Shown here piece by piece: positions 46,790 through 59,199 of a stretch of DNA of 64,000 nt. Made by a program: the position numbers and the translations under genes. Position 1 is the stretch's first letter. Each line of letters opens with the position of its first letter. Origin of the DNA: Vandiemenella viatica (Eukaryota > Arthropoda > Insecta > Orthoptera > Morabidae); NCBI GenBank assembly GCA_031002005.1, contig JARYHS010011408.1:221691473-221755472 (forward strand), written 5' to 3'. The notes under the pieces are model-generated. The model was not told the origin of the DNA. It searched no databases and worked only from the letters and a program-made list of their open reading frames with translations.

Positions 46790-47300
46790 AAAATGTCTTC
46801 ATTTACATCTACACCTACATCCATACTCTGAAATTCACAAATGTTGTGACTGGCAGACGGTGCTAAGCACCAATTCAAATTCTGTGCATTCCAACCGCAG
46901 AATATCACTAGGAAAGAAAGAATACATGAAAGTATAAGTACAGCATCTTATTTCTCTAATGTTATCCCTCCTGTCATTGCGACTTAAATACGAGGTAGGT
47001 TGGCGGAAGAAGTATTCCATTGCACTCGTAGATCAAAGAATTACGCATATTCTCTAATTAGTTCAAACGAAAACTTCGTTGTCTGTCTACCAAACGATCC
47101 CAGCCCAACCTATTTATCGATTTTATGACGTTCTCGTAAGGTCTGTCTCACGAATCGAGTGACTCTCGTCTATACTTTCTCTAACGCGTCAATCAATCCC
47201 TTGCGATACGGATCCCAAACTCCACAACACTAATCCAAATATTGACGTACAAGAATTTTCTACGCTATTTCCATCGTATGAGCATTACAATCCCTCAAAA
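46790..47300 (-). pseudogene. CR1-like LINE 3' tail (right copy)
   Basis: Mirror of 16480-16990: a minus-strand RT ending followed by the 3' UTR with the ATCTACACCTACATCC tail at 46804-46822. Confidence 0.72.
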
Positions 47301-47559
47301 TACGACCTATGAATCGTAATCTAGAATTAGCTTTACCTACGACGGAAGTAATGTGCAAGTATGTAATAAAAAACTAAAACTCTCCATCTACAAGCAGCTT
47401 ACAATAAATAAAAAAAACAATATTTTTTTCAAAATTGAAGTGAGATTTCATCACCGCAACTAAGATACTTGTGTACAATTCTGTTGTTATTCCCACCTTA
47501 CTTTACTTAATTCTGGACATGCTACAGGCGACGTCTCAATACCCTAGAATAATATCATC

Positions 47560-48050
47560 CAAGATGCCTGAGAAGAATTCTTCAAATAACATGGCAGGAT
47601 AGACGCAGCAATACCAGTGTCTTAGTTATAGAATCCATCACGTGGTCCAAATGTCCATACTCGCATTCCTAAACAAATTTTCTACTTGGAGCTAACGGAG
47701 AGTAAATGGGGTGTTGGAGGACAGAAGAAGCGATTTGAAGACGCTAACAAGGCTAGCATGAAGATGTGTCACATTGACCACACCAACTGGGAAACCTCTT
47801 CCCTTGACCGCTCATACTGAAGGTCACTTGTTCATCATGGAACTATGTTATTTGAAGAAAATCGCCGAATGAATGAGAAGAGACAGCGCAGAGAAGAGAC
47901 ATGAACAGTTCAGGAAAAATGGCAGCATGTCAGCTGTCCCTTCCTGGTATGTTTGTCACTGTTGCGGTAGGTTATGTGCTTCTAGCATTGTACTCCACGG
48001 TTATCTTCGGATCCACAGATGAAGAGGCTTGGAAGACCAACCTACTTGAT
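47560..48050 (+). pseudogene. LINE ORF2 C-terminus with CCHH-like finger (right copy)
   Basis: The plus strand reads RRILQITWQDR, then GGQKKRFEDANKASMKMCHI, DHTNWETSSLDRS, LFEENRRMNEKRQRRE and YVCHCCGRLCASSIVLHGYL. These are the ordered blocks at the end of a common insect LINE polyprotein. Frameshifts break it. Mirror of 15665-16250. Confidence 0.72.
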
Positions 48051-48609
48051 CTCGAGTGTTTGCTATGATAACAAGTCATTGCGTGTTTCTCGACTTTTTG
48101 AAATGTTTTGTTTCGTTGGTTGTTTATCGTTCTGTGTATGTGATTACTGTATAAATTTTATTTGAATTTAACTTATAATTACTATTTAATAATATTGAAT
48201 GAAGTTATGTAGTGTATCTGTTTAAGAAGACGTTAATTATATCAACAACTGCTTATTACCCATGAAAAGTGTTACAGATGAAAAAAATATGTGGCATAGG
48301 AAGATATAAATGATATGTGAAAATAGGCAAACGAAATCTGTAAAAAAAGAAAAGGATAAATTCAGACAACAGTGATTCTATCAATTTAGTAAGATTACAT
48401 TGACAGTGGTAGCTGCATTTACTGCTAATTTTGTAGCATGATATCCGTCAAGGTATGTTTTCGTCGATGTTGTTTATGGAATCTTCTCAGTCACATGTTC
48501 TTTCATTTCTCAGGTACACAGGAACATGAGAGTGTATGTAATTAACCTGTATTTCAGCGATTGTTACTTCATTAGTCACAGAAAGTCTTGTGATATTTCC
48601 TGTCCGCAG

Positions 48610-48838
48610 GTTCCTTCTGCAAGCGGGTTGTGAAACAGAGCTGCAAGACGATGCCGGAGAGACAGTCCTGCATGCGGCGGTTCGTAAGAACCGTCCGAAA
48701 GTGGTGGAGGCGCTGATAGAGTCTGGAGCCAGACTCACAGTTCGTGACAAGGCTGGCCGTACGCCAAGGGAGCTAGCCATCCAGCACGGACACAAGACCG
48801 CTAAGAAATACGACAAGCTCTTCTCGAGTTCTAGATAA
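48610..48838 (+). CDS. Ankyrin-repeat protein, terminal exon (right copy)
   Basis: The 229-bp last exon after acceptor TTTCCTGTCCGCAG, ending TAA at 48836-48838. It encodes FLLQAGCETELQDDAGETVL, then ALIESGARLTVRDKAGRTPR and a basic KTAKKYDKLFSSSR end. Compared with the left copy the changes are Ala-to-Val, Asn-to-Lys and Arg-to-Gly; all four base differences alter residues. The Gly in the ESGA turn is the consensus residue, so the left copy's Arg is the derived-looking state. Confidence 0.88.
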
Positions 48839-48960
48839 CCCACAACCAACAGCACCACAGTTACCACATCTCAAAGAATGGCCGGAATAATGAGATTAAA
48901 GTGCTTCTGTTTTAGAACTGTGTAGCATAAAAATAATTTTAATGGCATTATGACAAAGGA

Positions 48961-49000
48961 AATAAAGTTTGTATCATTTCAGATTCAAACAATAAATAAA
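48961..49000 (+). promoter_or_regulatory. Candidate polyadenylation signals of the ankyrin gene (right)
   Basis: AATAAA at 48961-48966 and overlapping copies at 48991-49000, 123-162 bp after the stop codon. The same arrangement is in the left arm. Confidence 0.5.
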
Positions 49001-50570
49001 ACAGACTCCTTACGAATATCCAAGAAGCGTCTCAGTGTACCAAACAGCGAATTAAGTGAGATAATTCGAGAAGATATTAAATCCGTGTGGCATTATTTGC
49101 AGGTTGTTTAATCGCCAAGTGGCAGAGTTTTGATTTGCCTCAGTCTTGCATGAATTAACATGGTAATCGAAGAATAGCTACATTTTTAAGGGGGAATCTA
49201 AACTATATAGACCTGATCACAATTTTTGGTACAAAGTGTACCTATCTGTTGGTTAAGAACTCTTAAATCCTTTGTGGTACCTACGTATGTCACAGTCTTA
49301 CGAGGCGCCCAACAACATGCACAAACGTTTTTATAATTCTTTTAAATATTTGCGTTGTCTTGACGGTTGTAAATATGTTCAAGGGTCATATCATTTTATT
49401 TAAAGAAAATTAATAGATTTTCATTGTTCGTCACGAGTTTGTTCTGATATCGAACTGTAGTTTCGATCAGGTCTTTGCGGCACTATGATGGTGTCAGATG
49501 GATGATACGGGGTCTGCTGACTCGAACTACGGTGGTGGAAGAGAGTTTCACTATCGGTACTTGGCTGCAAGATTAGAACAGATGGTGGTGCACGGTTCCT
49601 AACACCAGATTATGTACTAAAGGCCTGGGTTATATTTCAAACCTCTCTATAGTGCGTATGGAGTTATGGCAAACGATACTATTGATGGCGACTCGTACGA
49701 ATAGGATGAGAATTGACCCCATGGTGTATTTCGAAAGAGTGGGCTTGAATTTGTCAGCATCAAGCTTCGTCTTTTCCTTGTTTCGTTTTTCATCTTCAAC
49801 ACTCTACACTGAAACACGCAACTGCAGTCATCATACCCCAAGGAACACTGCCACAATGATAACGGGCAACCAGCGCAGCTCATCTTCCCTGGACGATAAT
49901 TCGAAGGGGTAGCACATTCCATAGTAAGTGCTTTCGCCAAGACACCAGACACGGCTCAGACTTTGTAACTGTTAGTGTGACACAAGAAGAATGAATTAAC
50001 CGATGCAAAAGCAATCGTTTATGTCGTTTTGATTCTTACACAAAACATCATCAGACATAACTACTGACGTAGGGAGTAAATCCAATATAGGTGGAACACT
50101 GAGATTGTCAATAAATCTGAAATAATGAATTGATTTGTAGATCTTTAGATGATACAGTGAGTGGGGAAACGCACGTACCTCTCCAAAACCATGCCCATTA
50201 GGATGTTGCAATAGAGACAAGACAAAATTCGTTTTTCTACAGTATGATGAGGTGCAAAAGATAGCTCCAGGAAACAGAGAACCGTGATGTGTCAACGTAG
50301 ATGAGAAGATATGTCTGTTTGTCTTGAGTTCAACTACTCAACAGATAGTGGCTTAATTTGCTATACCGGAGTACAAAACGTAGGGCCAAATAATTGAATT
50401 TGTTGACGTGTACCTTAAAACATCAGTTATTATGTCTGGTGATCCTGGATGCTTTTTCCTCGAGAAGGACACTACTGCGTGTAGGAGTCCTTTGCGATCA
50501 ACGTAAGCAGTAGCGCCCTCGCGGAGAAAGACACATGCTTTGCCTGTACAAAGATACATACATTTATTTA
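49000..50570. other. Intergenic stretch between the right-arm genes
   Basis: Mirror of 13100-14720. No supported gene; reading frames present on both strands lack motifs and conservation beyond the duplication itself. Confidence 0.5.
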
Positions 50571-50794
50571 CTAAGGTAAAGGATCGTGTGGTTGTAATGA
50601 GTTGCTGATATGGTTATTATTGACTGCGCCCTTATCGTAGCCGCCTCATCTTACCCTGTAATTCTGCTGGATACAGGTTATACAGTTTAGTAGTGAATCC
50701 GAACCATGGAAGCGTTCTAGCGTACTTCACAAACCACAGCATGCAGTGCTTAGGTGAACGTCGGGTTAAAGGCCTTTGGAAATCGCAAGAGAAC

Positions 50795-50880
50795 TGAATT
50801 CGCACCGGAGACCTTACGATCTCCAGTCAGATGCCTTAACCGCTGAGCCACCACACCGCTCATTTATTCGTAAATTGTGC
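50795..50880 (-). repeat. tRNA-derived sequence (right copy)
   Basis: Mirror of 12856-12945; the A box on the minus strand is TGGCTCAGCGGTTAAGG. Confidence 0.6.
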
Positions 50881-51284
50881 ATTCATTCATTACCTCTGAC
50901 GCCCGTTATGGGTGCCCACTTCACAGTTCCTGCTGTAGCTTAGTGAGATAAGGAGAGAGAGCTTGAGTGAATTGAAACCTCGTCTTGGTTAACCGTGTAC
51001 AACCCTCAGTCATCAGAACTAGTATTCACTTGTCTCTCCTCATTAAAGACCCATGTAGCGCCGCATCTTGCTGCTTGCATCTACAACCGTGTCCTCTGAC
51101 CCTCTAACTCCTCAAAATCTCTTCAACCAGTCTCCGTTTCTACGTCGAATTCGTGTGATACACGACCAGCGTCGTAGCTGCTTAAGAATCAAAATCTTAA
51201 AAAGCATCATTCAGTAGCACCCCTGCACCAATAATATATTTCATAAACCAGCTTTTAGCTTCCCACCTCCTCCTCTTCTTCTTC

Positions 51285-51735
51285 TTCACCACCTTTTCCC
51301 ATCATTAGGGATCGGCTGCCTCCACGTTTCTCGGTCTACAGGGTCCTCTTCTTTTAGTCCTAATTTCACTAGGTCCTTCTTAACTAGATCCTTCTACATT
51401 AGCCTTAGTCTCTCTCTGGATCTCTTTCCTCCCACAGGCATCCTCCGTGTTTTTTTTCATTGTCTCTTCATCGCCTCTTCTCATGAAATGACTGTACCAC
51501 CTTAATCTTCCCTCTCTAATGATTTCACCAATAGCAGTCACTCCAGATATTTTTCTTATCTCTTCTGTCCCTTGGAGAAATACTCAGTAGCCATCTTATC
51601 ATCCTCATTTCCCTCCTCTCCAAGAGAGCTTGTTCTGGTTCTATGTAAAGCCCATATTTCTGACCCATATGTTATAATAACCGGTTTCACAAGAGCTGTA
51701 TAGTCTTTTACTTTTAGACTTTTGGCTTCCCTCTT
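51285..51735 (-). pseudogene. LINE RT C-terminal tail (right copy)
   Basis: Mirror of 11995-12440, with the same YGSEIWAL and DRERWR blocks in broken frames. Confidence 0.72.
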
Positions 51736-51929
51736 TTATTTACTCCTTATATAAATGCTATAATTGTATCCTACTCTTTGCGTTTTTATCAGCCTATTTA
51801 GCCTTCTCGCACATTATTATAGACTTTGAGTTCTGTAATTTTCTTTAGTTTTTTTGTTTTGCAAAAAACATTTAGGTGTAATTGTCATCACGTTATCATA
51901 ACTACATATTTTAAGACTTTGTTAGTGGA

Positions 51930-52105
51930 GGGAATGTTTGAAGGAAATAACTGGTAAATGAGGATTAGAATATGTAAAGCAAATAATTGAAGACGTAAGT
52001 AGTAAGAGGTATGTTGAGATGAAGAGGTTGGCGCAACATAGGAAGAAATGGAGGATTGCTTCAAACCACTCGATAGACAGAAAAAAAGAAGATAAACATA
52101 ACATT
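51930..52105 (+). pseudogene. LINE ORF2 C-terminal remnant (right copy)
   Basis: Mirror of 11575-11765: QIIEDVSSKRYVEMKRLAQH, then RKKWRIASNHS. Confidence 0.55.
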
Positions 52106-52683
52106 TAAATTGTATTAGATAATGATTAAAACTAATAAGAAAGGGGTAATTAGATGACTAAGAAAATTTCCACTGGCGCATGGTTCCATCTGTGCTTTAA
52201 ATCCAATTTCCTCCCCAGTCCGCACATAGAAAACTGAAGTTCTCACCAGTAATGATACTGCGCCCAGCTGTGAATTCTGAATATGAACTGAATTTCTTTC
52301 CTAGGACCACATCTTTGTCGCTCATTTTTTCCGCTGCTGTAGGAAGCTAACATTCGTATTTTTTTAAAAAAAATCTCCCCATTCATCTATACGCAATATC
52401 TAACGAGTATAATCTATAAATACCCGCGAATTGTATTATTCTTTGAGAACTAGTATAAATACTCAACCCCCAGATCTTCTTCTCTCTGCTCTATAATTAT
52501 CGGGAAAAACATAACTGTCTAGAACTCCTTCCTGTAACCGGCACTCTACACCTTTAACTATTTCTTGTCTTTGCATCTCTATTAAGTCATCAAACTCTAT
52601 TACTCTCTTCATCATATTCCAGAAGATTATTATTACCAATCTTATACGTGTATCTGGCATATTATCATAATTTATATCACATA

Positions 52684-54290
52684 CTAGCTGATCCGACATA
52701 CCTTGCCCTGTCCAAATACCAATAAATTTGTTTGTGAAAAGCTGTTGAAAATATGTTAACAAAGTAGAAATGAGTTATCGTTGTATTTATTAACGATTGT
52801 GTCAATGGTTACTCAATTTGAAGAGGAGAATATTCAGAAGTACGCCAGTGGGAAATTTTACATGCGAGATGAATTCTATCGGCAGTAGGCTACATTACTG
52901 AAATGCTGGAAATGTGTGATATGCCTGAAATGTGATCTACTTGGAAACATGCGATTTTGTTCAAAATTTAAGTCACAGTTAAATTAAGTCAGAATTTCAA
53001 ATTAACCAAATGATTTATTTTCTTCCATTAAATTTGAAATCTCAACTAATCTCATGGTGTTTTATTTAGATTTCGATCATCGCACCACCAGACTGATTTT
53101 GATTGTTTAATCCTGCATCGTTTGGTATAATCTCTCCAAAGACTTTTTATGTGCCATCATACATTAATCCCAAACGATCAATTTACAATGCTGCAGAACT
53201 TTGTCCATCTCAAGGCTTTATGTTGCAGTTTCATTGTTTTGCATATTCAACGGCAACTTGAATGTTGAATGAGCTGTTTGATCACCTTCCAACATCGTAG
53301 CTGCAATTCCTGAAAAAGCAAATGCAAGGGCAATTTCATTCTGCGAGTGGATCGTTGCTAAAATCAATTAAACCGAAAACGTTTTCTTCAGTTCCACCAG
53401 GAGCGTCCAAGAAGAAAATTCCTCTAGTCCCATCATTCACAACTTTCACATATTTATGTTGCCTATTCAACAGTGGAACATTCGTTCGAACCGATTCTCT
53501 GAATGCCAAACAATCATACTGTTTTTCGCGTTTCAACTCATGATTAAATATTTTGTGCATCGAACTATTGTCGCTGTCATGCGTCATTGAGGTAATACCT
53601 TTTTCGATATCATCAATCAGATGTCCTCAATTAATGTCAATGGAAAGAAAATTAAATAACTTCATTTGTTGGATAGATAGCGAAACAACACAAAAATAAA
53701 GTTTAGTTGAGGATGGAACGTGTTTTTTTCCAAATTTTTCTCCAGATCTTCCAGTTTTTTTATTATTATTTTTTTATACAAAACATTTATTGAGTTATTT
53801 CCATCCCAGGAGCATAAGGAACAAAACAAAAAAATAACTACGCATTTCCATAATTCGAATGAATGATGTCATGGTCTGGAGTTCGCACAATAATCCAACA
53901 GGAAAAAAAGCATTTCCAGTTTTTTCCGAATTTATCAATTTTCCCGGCAACTTTTTCAATTTTTCTCCCTCCAAAAACCTTATTCGAACTATTACGGACA
54001 TGTAAATAAGTACTTTCAGTTCTTCCCGAATTTTCCAATTTTTCGGGAACTTTTTCCTATTTTTCTTTCTCTGTTAAGAACATATTTTAAAAAAATTAAC
54101 GAAATTTGTCCATAGAAAAAAGTACTTTCATTTTTCCCGAATTTTTCCGGTATATTTAAAAAAAAATTCTTTCATACAAACCTTATCCTGATAGTTACAA
54201 CACAATGAAATAAAAATCAGACAAGTCGGTCGAGCCGTTCTCAAGTGATGATCTTACATACATAAGGCAACTGATTTTTATTTATATAGA
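52684..54290 (-). mobile_element. Helitron relic (right copy)
   Basis: On the minus strand it starts TCTATATAAATAAAAATCAG (54290 down) and ends CAGCTAG (52684) before T. The Pif1-like fragment at 53587-53336 reads HELKREKQYDCLAFRESVRT and GIFFLDAPGGTEENV, again without the Walker A lysine. It is about 230 bp longer than the left copy. A TIR element has inserted at its 5' border. Confidence 0.75.
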
Positions 54291-54328
54291 TATCATGGAG
54301 GAAGGAAATATTTCCTTCCTCCATGATA
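54291..54328. repeat. Perfect 38-bp palindrome made of two fused TIRs
   Basis: CATGGAGGAAGGAAAT is joined directly to its reverse complement, with TAT/ATA outside. The same end sequence bounds the 1.73-kb element that begins 18 bp further on. ATAGATAT precedes it and ATAGATAC follows, resembling an 8-bp target duplication, so it looks like a copy reduced to its ends. Confidence 0.9.
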
Positions 54329-54345
54329 GATACATGGATAGATAT

Positions 54346-56075
54346 CATGGAGGAAGGAATATATGCAGACGACGCAAGGGACCTTCGCCACATATTGGAG
54401 TGAAACCGGATGGAGACAAGTGGGGAGGGGAGGCCGCCATATTGCTTGACCAGAGAAACACGGAAATATGCACAAAAACCTCAAGGGAATCATAAGACAA
54501 CCGTGGCACCACAATTTGATGATGGATTATTATGTAACTCGACGAGACACATCAAAAATGAAGAATAAAATTTTTTGATATCGTGCTTAGTTCTCAAGAT
54601 ATACTGTCTCAAAAGAGTGGAGTTTCTGGTTGAAATTCAGAAGAAACGTGTCCCCAAAGTCAAATTTGGTGATAGATTCTTATGTAACACGACGATACAA
54701 ATCGAAAATAAAGAATAAAATTTTTCGATATCTCGCTTAGTTCGCGAGATATACTGTCTCAAAAGTGAGGTTGTTAGGTTATGAGGGGATTCAACGATAA
54801 CCGTGGCGCCGCAATTTGATGACGAATTCTTATGTAACTCGATGAGGGAAACTGAAAGTAAAGAATAAAATTTTTTGATATCTCGCTTAGTTCTCGAGAT
54901 ATTGTACCTTAAAATTGACGTGGTTAGGTTGAAATGCGGCCTGGACCAGAAAAAAACTATCGCCATATCCATATTTGATGATGAATTCGGACGTAACTGA
55001 ATGAGCAGGTAATTCTTTTTAACTTGAATAACAAACTGTTCATTTCTACAGTCCTTAAATTTTAGTTGATGTTCAAATAGGTTATATTTTCACATTCTAT
55101 TTCAGTAATTGACAAGGAAGATTTCAAAATCTAAAAATATACTTGCAGACATATTTACAAATAGAAACAAGTCATATCTGAAATTTAAAAAAAAAGCATA
55201 AGTCAATGTTTAGAGCTTTAAAAAAAATAATACTTCATAAAACCTCATAGTTTCTGAGCTTACTTAGAAGATATTGTACTGGTAGTGGCCCATATAATTT
55301 TGCTAGAAAAATCAGTACATTCAAAAATCAGAAGCTAACAGCTAATAATAAATAAATTGTTTGTTCTCTTCAGGTATACACCGCATTTAAACCTGCCAAC
55401 ATTTGCATTAATATTGCTGCTACAAAACCAAACTATGTAGACACATCTAAACACAAGAAATGCATCGCGAACTACATTTCCGTCAACAAAGTTTATTTCA
55501 TCACGTTTAGTAGTTCGCACAGCACAAATTATCACGATCAATTTCATCGTGCAATTTCAGCGTAAACTTAAACGTGAGTAATGCATGCAGAATACCATAT
55601 TCACTGTGTCGCGATGTAAACATGACCCGTTTAAATTAAATTTCCAACATTTGTCTACAATAAGGCTAGCTTTTCAGGTGCAAAATAGTAACATATGCTA
55701 ATTGTTTACACTACACCAACAAAAATTTGAGAATAATATGATCCTATTGAGAGCAATGAATAAATTTATAGCGAACGGTACTAATGTTGCGGTTGCCTGT
55801 CAGATACTTCAAGAACGATAATTACAATGTGACTTACTTATGAAACGCTATTCCAGGTTTTTTCCTATCTCGTCTGTTTGTGCAACCATATGCATCGCAA
55901 CTTGGCATTATAGAAAACTTTAGAATATTAGAAAATGAAATATTCTCAGCAGCTGACACAGTGCAAACAGCCCAATGTTTTGGTACTCCTACGATGTCCG
56001 CCGGGCAGGCACAGTTTTTTCACGAGGTTTCACGGATTTCGCGTTATCTCGTCTCCATATATTCCTTCCTCCATG
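54346..56075. mobile_element. 1.73-kb TIR element, 8-bp TSD, right arm only
   Basis: TIRs of 27 bp with one mismatch start CATGGAGGAAGGAATATATG. ATAGATAT flanks both sides (54338-54345 and 56076-56083). The left arm (about 9575-9585) is uninterrupted. No transposase is recognisable, so it is non-autonomous. TSD length and the CATG start would suit the P superfamily; hAT also makes 8-bp duplications but usually starts CAG. Confidence 0.88.
54500..54975 (+). repeat. Tandem 150-bp repeats inside the TIR element
   Basis: Units begin near 54505, 54655 and 54805, with a partial fourth near 54955. Each has TTTGATGATGRATTCTTATG, TAACTCGACGAG-like, AAGAATAAAATTTTTTGATA and CTCGCTTAGTTCTCGAGATA; the last block contains ATATCTCG...CGAGATAT, an inverted repeat. 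A GGTTAGGTTGAAATGCGGCC junction closes the third unit. Confidence 0.85.
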
Positions 56076-56177
56076 ATAGATATAGACTCAAACGTTTTCT
56101 CAGTGAATTACGAAAACGTTGACTTTTTTTAAGTAGCTGAACTCTAAGGTTGTGTTGCCTTTGGTTTATTTTTCTAG

Positions 56178-56376
56178 TTTGTATGTTGTCTCTGATTTTC
56201 AAATACGAAACCTGGAACAGGGGGGATTGAGAATGTTTGTTGTTGAGGATGAACTTAATAATAAATACCTCGTTAAACACTTGACCACAAGTGAGCGACA
56301 TAGGATTAGTGTCACTAATTTTGTTCGTGTGTGGTTCGAAGAATTATCCATACACACTGTGGTAGATAGATGTCGG
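56178..56376 (+). CDS. NHEJ1: XLF/NHEJ1-like gene, exon A (right copy)
   Basis: A 199-bp exon between acceptor TTATTTTTCTAG and donor GTGAGT. It encodes LEQGGLRMFVVEDELNNKYL, then VTNFVRVWFEELSIHTVVDR. Here the LEQGG start matches the vertebrate LEQG better than the left copy's LEQAG. Tyr-to-Phe after the conserved Trp is conservative. It splices in phase 0 to 61302-61496. No upstream exon with a start codon was identified, so translation begins either at the internal ATG (56233-56235) or in an unseen 5' exon. Confidence 0.7.
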
Positions 56377-56888
56377 GTGAGTAGTTATAATGACAGTTCT
56401 ATTATCGTTTAAGTGTAGAAATCTTGATCCTGGCACTCTAGGTACAGTAAAATATATGTAAATTTTACATAGTTAACTAAATTACATAATTCATCTATAG
56501 ATCAGTCTAATATTAATGCTGTAGAAGTTTGGGTAGTATTTTCCATTGCGATACATTACTAAATGGCGCTCATGAAAGCTGCTAGAATTACTAATAAAAA
56601 CTAAATTCCTCGTAACAAGATCAGTTACCATTCTGGTCCACGCAGCGTTTCAACTTAACCACAATTTCCTTTAATATTGTCACTAGAAAATCAAAGCTTC
56701 GATCACTTGCGTATTAAGCATTTACGTATAACCTATGTATCGCAATATAAACTTTATCGATAGTTTTGATTTTCAAGCATCAGTAACAGTAGAGGCTGTG
56801 GTTTAGATGAAATGTAACATGACCTAGAATTTTAATTGACATAAGGTATGAAAAATATAGTTTTTATTTATAAATTAAGTTTGGTTAC

Positions 56889-58019
56889 TGTGCAAAGTAT
56901 GGCCAGTAGAAAAATCAGTTAATTCAAGTTGAAAATACGGTTAACTGCTTTGCTGTCACTTACTCTTGAGGAAAAAGTGTACCCGAAAGCCTTAAAAAAA
57001 AGGAAACAAAGGTGCAATCCACACCAAAACATATGGTTACAGGGATCAATTGGAGATCGCGATTCTGCTACAACATTCACTAATGACGTCATAATACTAT
57101 ATAGTCAAATGTAAGACATACTATTTTCAAACAGTGATTCTATTGTAACACACCCTGAACCATAATTTTTAAGCAGAAATTAGGTTGTAATACAGCCTGG
57201 ACCAGCATAACACTGTTAAATATATTTCGGAAACCATTTCGGTTTAATTCGAGATGGCGATACTGCTGCGTCGCAGAAGTCCGATAACATAACCGGATGT
57301 TCAATGTTTCAGGTGAAGCTCGCATTTCTTCATCATATCAATATTTATTCTAATATTGATCTGCTGATGAAATGCGAGCTTCACCTGAAACATTGAACAA
57401 CTGGTTGTGTTATCGGACATCTGCGGCCGCCTGCATCTGATCCACCTTCTGGATATCAGTTTATATTGATATTGTACAGCTTTAAATTATTGTGACCGAG
57501 CGTAGTCAGAATTTGGCGTGGTGGCTATCATCTTCACTCAAAATCCACTAAGCACCATGGAATATTAGTAGTCATTCTGGTCCAGGCTGTCATTTAATCT
57601 AAACACAACACTGTTGTACGAATTAGTGGCAACAGATGCCTCAAGCTGTCTCTGACATCATTATAGTCAGAATTCAGCATGGCAGCAACCTTCTTCATAC
57701 AAAATCCATGTCACACCATGGAATACTAGTTTTCATTTAGATCCAGTCTGCATTTCAACCTAATCACACCCTCCACTAATACAGCTCCTTGAGAATCAAC
57801 ATTTGTACTGCATGCAGAAGAGCACATTCATAGTAAAGATGGCTGCTACTTATGGTCTAGAACCGCATGTGTCCCTACGATTTGCATTGTATTACTTCTA
57901 TCCTACCTGTTTGTCAGCTTCGCGTACCCTTTTTCTTTAATACTAATGCCTAAGGAATGCATTAATCCCATTTTATCCTGAAATAACATTTTTTTTTCTA
58001 CTGGCCATACTTTGCACAG
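56889..58019. mobile_element. Unclassified TIR element (right copy)
   Basis: Mirror of 7759-8759 with the same CTGTGCAAAGTATGGCCAGT ends. Its middle differs: about 170 bp of the left copy is replaced by a palindromic insert (57263-57434). Confidence 0.7.
57263..57434. repeat. Long imperfect palindrome, right arm only
   Basis: About 67-bp arms: GTCCGATAACATAACC...CAGGTGAAGCTCGCATTTC on one side and GAAATGCGAGCTTCACCTG...GGTTGTGTTATCGGAC on the other. A 5-8 bp centre lies near 57349. Weaker pairing continues outward through CTGCGTCGCAGA / GCGGCCGCAG. Confidence 0.9.
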
Positions 58020-58799
58020 CAGCCTTTAGTTTCTGTGGTGAATGCTGTTGGAAGAAATTTCATATGTATAGTGATCAATGCAGCCTGAACCAGAATTATT
58101 ACTAACATAGGCAGTTTTAGAACTTCAATATTTATTTTAAAATTTCTTTGCACACCATATTAATAACATCATGAACTTGGCCACATTTAAGTATTTCCAA
58201 TTGCAACAGGATGTACAGAACTACCTCGCTTAACCCTCAGTTGGAGGGGTTGGCATACAAAGTATGCCAGTGAGTTCTTCCTGGCTGTGAATATCAGAGT
58301 ACCCATACCTAAGTCCTCACTCAGCCTCTACTCTCTTAGGAGCCCGAGTACAATCTGTCTTCTTTCATAAATCTTTTCTCATTGACACATTAATTAACCC
58401 AGTTTTTTAATGCACTGCTGAATGTAACAGGTTATAAATTGAAAAGTCCTCTGTTATTTCTCAAAATGTGATGCATTGTCCACATTCAGAAGATATTCCT
58501 AAAAAAATATGACATCTTTGATGAAATCACACCTCCAAACTTTCAAAAGCTATAACTTCTCACCGCTCATTCTAAAGCTTCTTTCTTTACTGCATTTTGT
58601 TAATCTCTATCTAATATGGTCCCTGCAAAGATTAATGTAATAAACCATTAAAAATAGGTGGAAATTTGAAGCAGATGATTGCAAAATGACCTGACATACT
58701 CCAAACGCTACCCTCGTCCCTTTTCCTAAATTGCATCATACGTCAGCCCATCGAGTTGAGAGTTAATTCTGTAGGACATCTTCAGAATTGTAATTAATA

Positions 58800-59190
58800 A
58801 TTCTGTTGTTAAACTACTATCAGAGGTTAGGTTGTTTACAGATGGCATAATAGGATTACATCGAAAGAGGATATAGGTAGAGTATCCAGTTGGGTGTATA
58901 CTATTTAAGTATGGAATGGAGATAATTGCCCTAAAGTGTCAGCTTATTGTCCAGTTAAGAACACTGGAAGGCGAATTGCTTGTTGAATGCATAAAGTGTA
59001 AAAACCTTACAATATCAGTTAATAGTAATCTGAATTGAGCAGGGCACATTCGGGTGGCTGTAGGAGAAAAAGCACAGAGTATTGCATATGCTGGAGAAGA
59101 TAGTGAGAAAATGGACCAGGGAAATCAGAGCAATGGGTTACAAAACTTTGGACAGACCTTTGTTGGAGTATTGTGGATGATATGAGGTAA
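58800..59190 (+). pseudogene. LINE RT fragment (right copy), catalytic motif lost
   Basis: Mirror of 6545-6950. Here the motif reads FTDG instead of FTDD, then DNCPKVSAYCPVK, GHIRVAVGE and so on. It lies in the XLF intron. Confidence 0.68.
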
Positions 59191-59199
59191 GGAGTATGT

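Noticed and set aside
49652..49952. Frames on both strands conserved between arms (also 13807-14072)
   Set aside because: Open on both strands with few changes, as expected simply from duplication; no domain recognised.
57364..57395. CTGATGA ... GAAAC order inside the 57.3-kb palindrome
   Set aside because: The intervening bases do not form a stem II next to GAAA, so the hammerhead fold is not supported.
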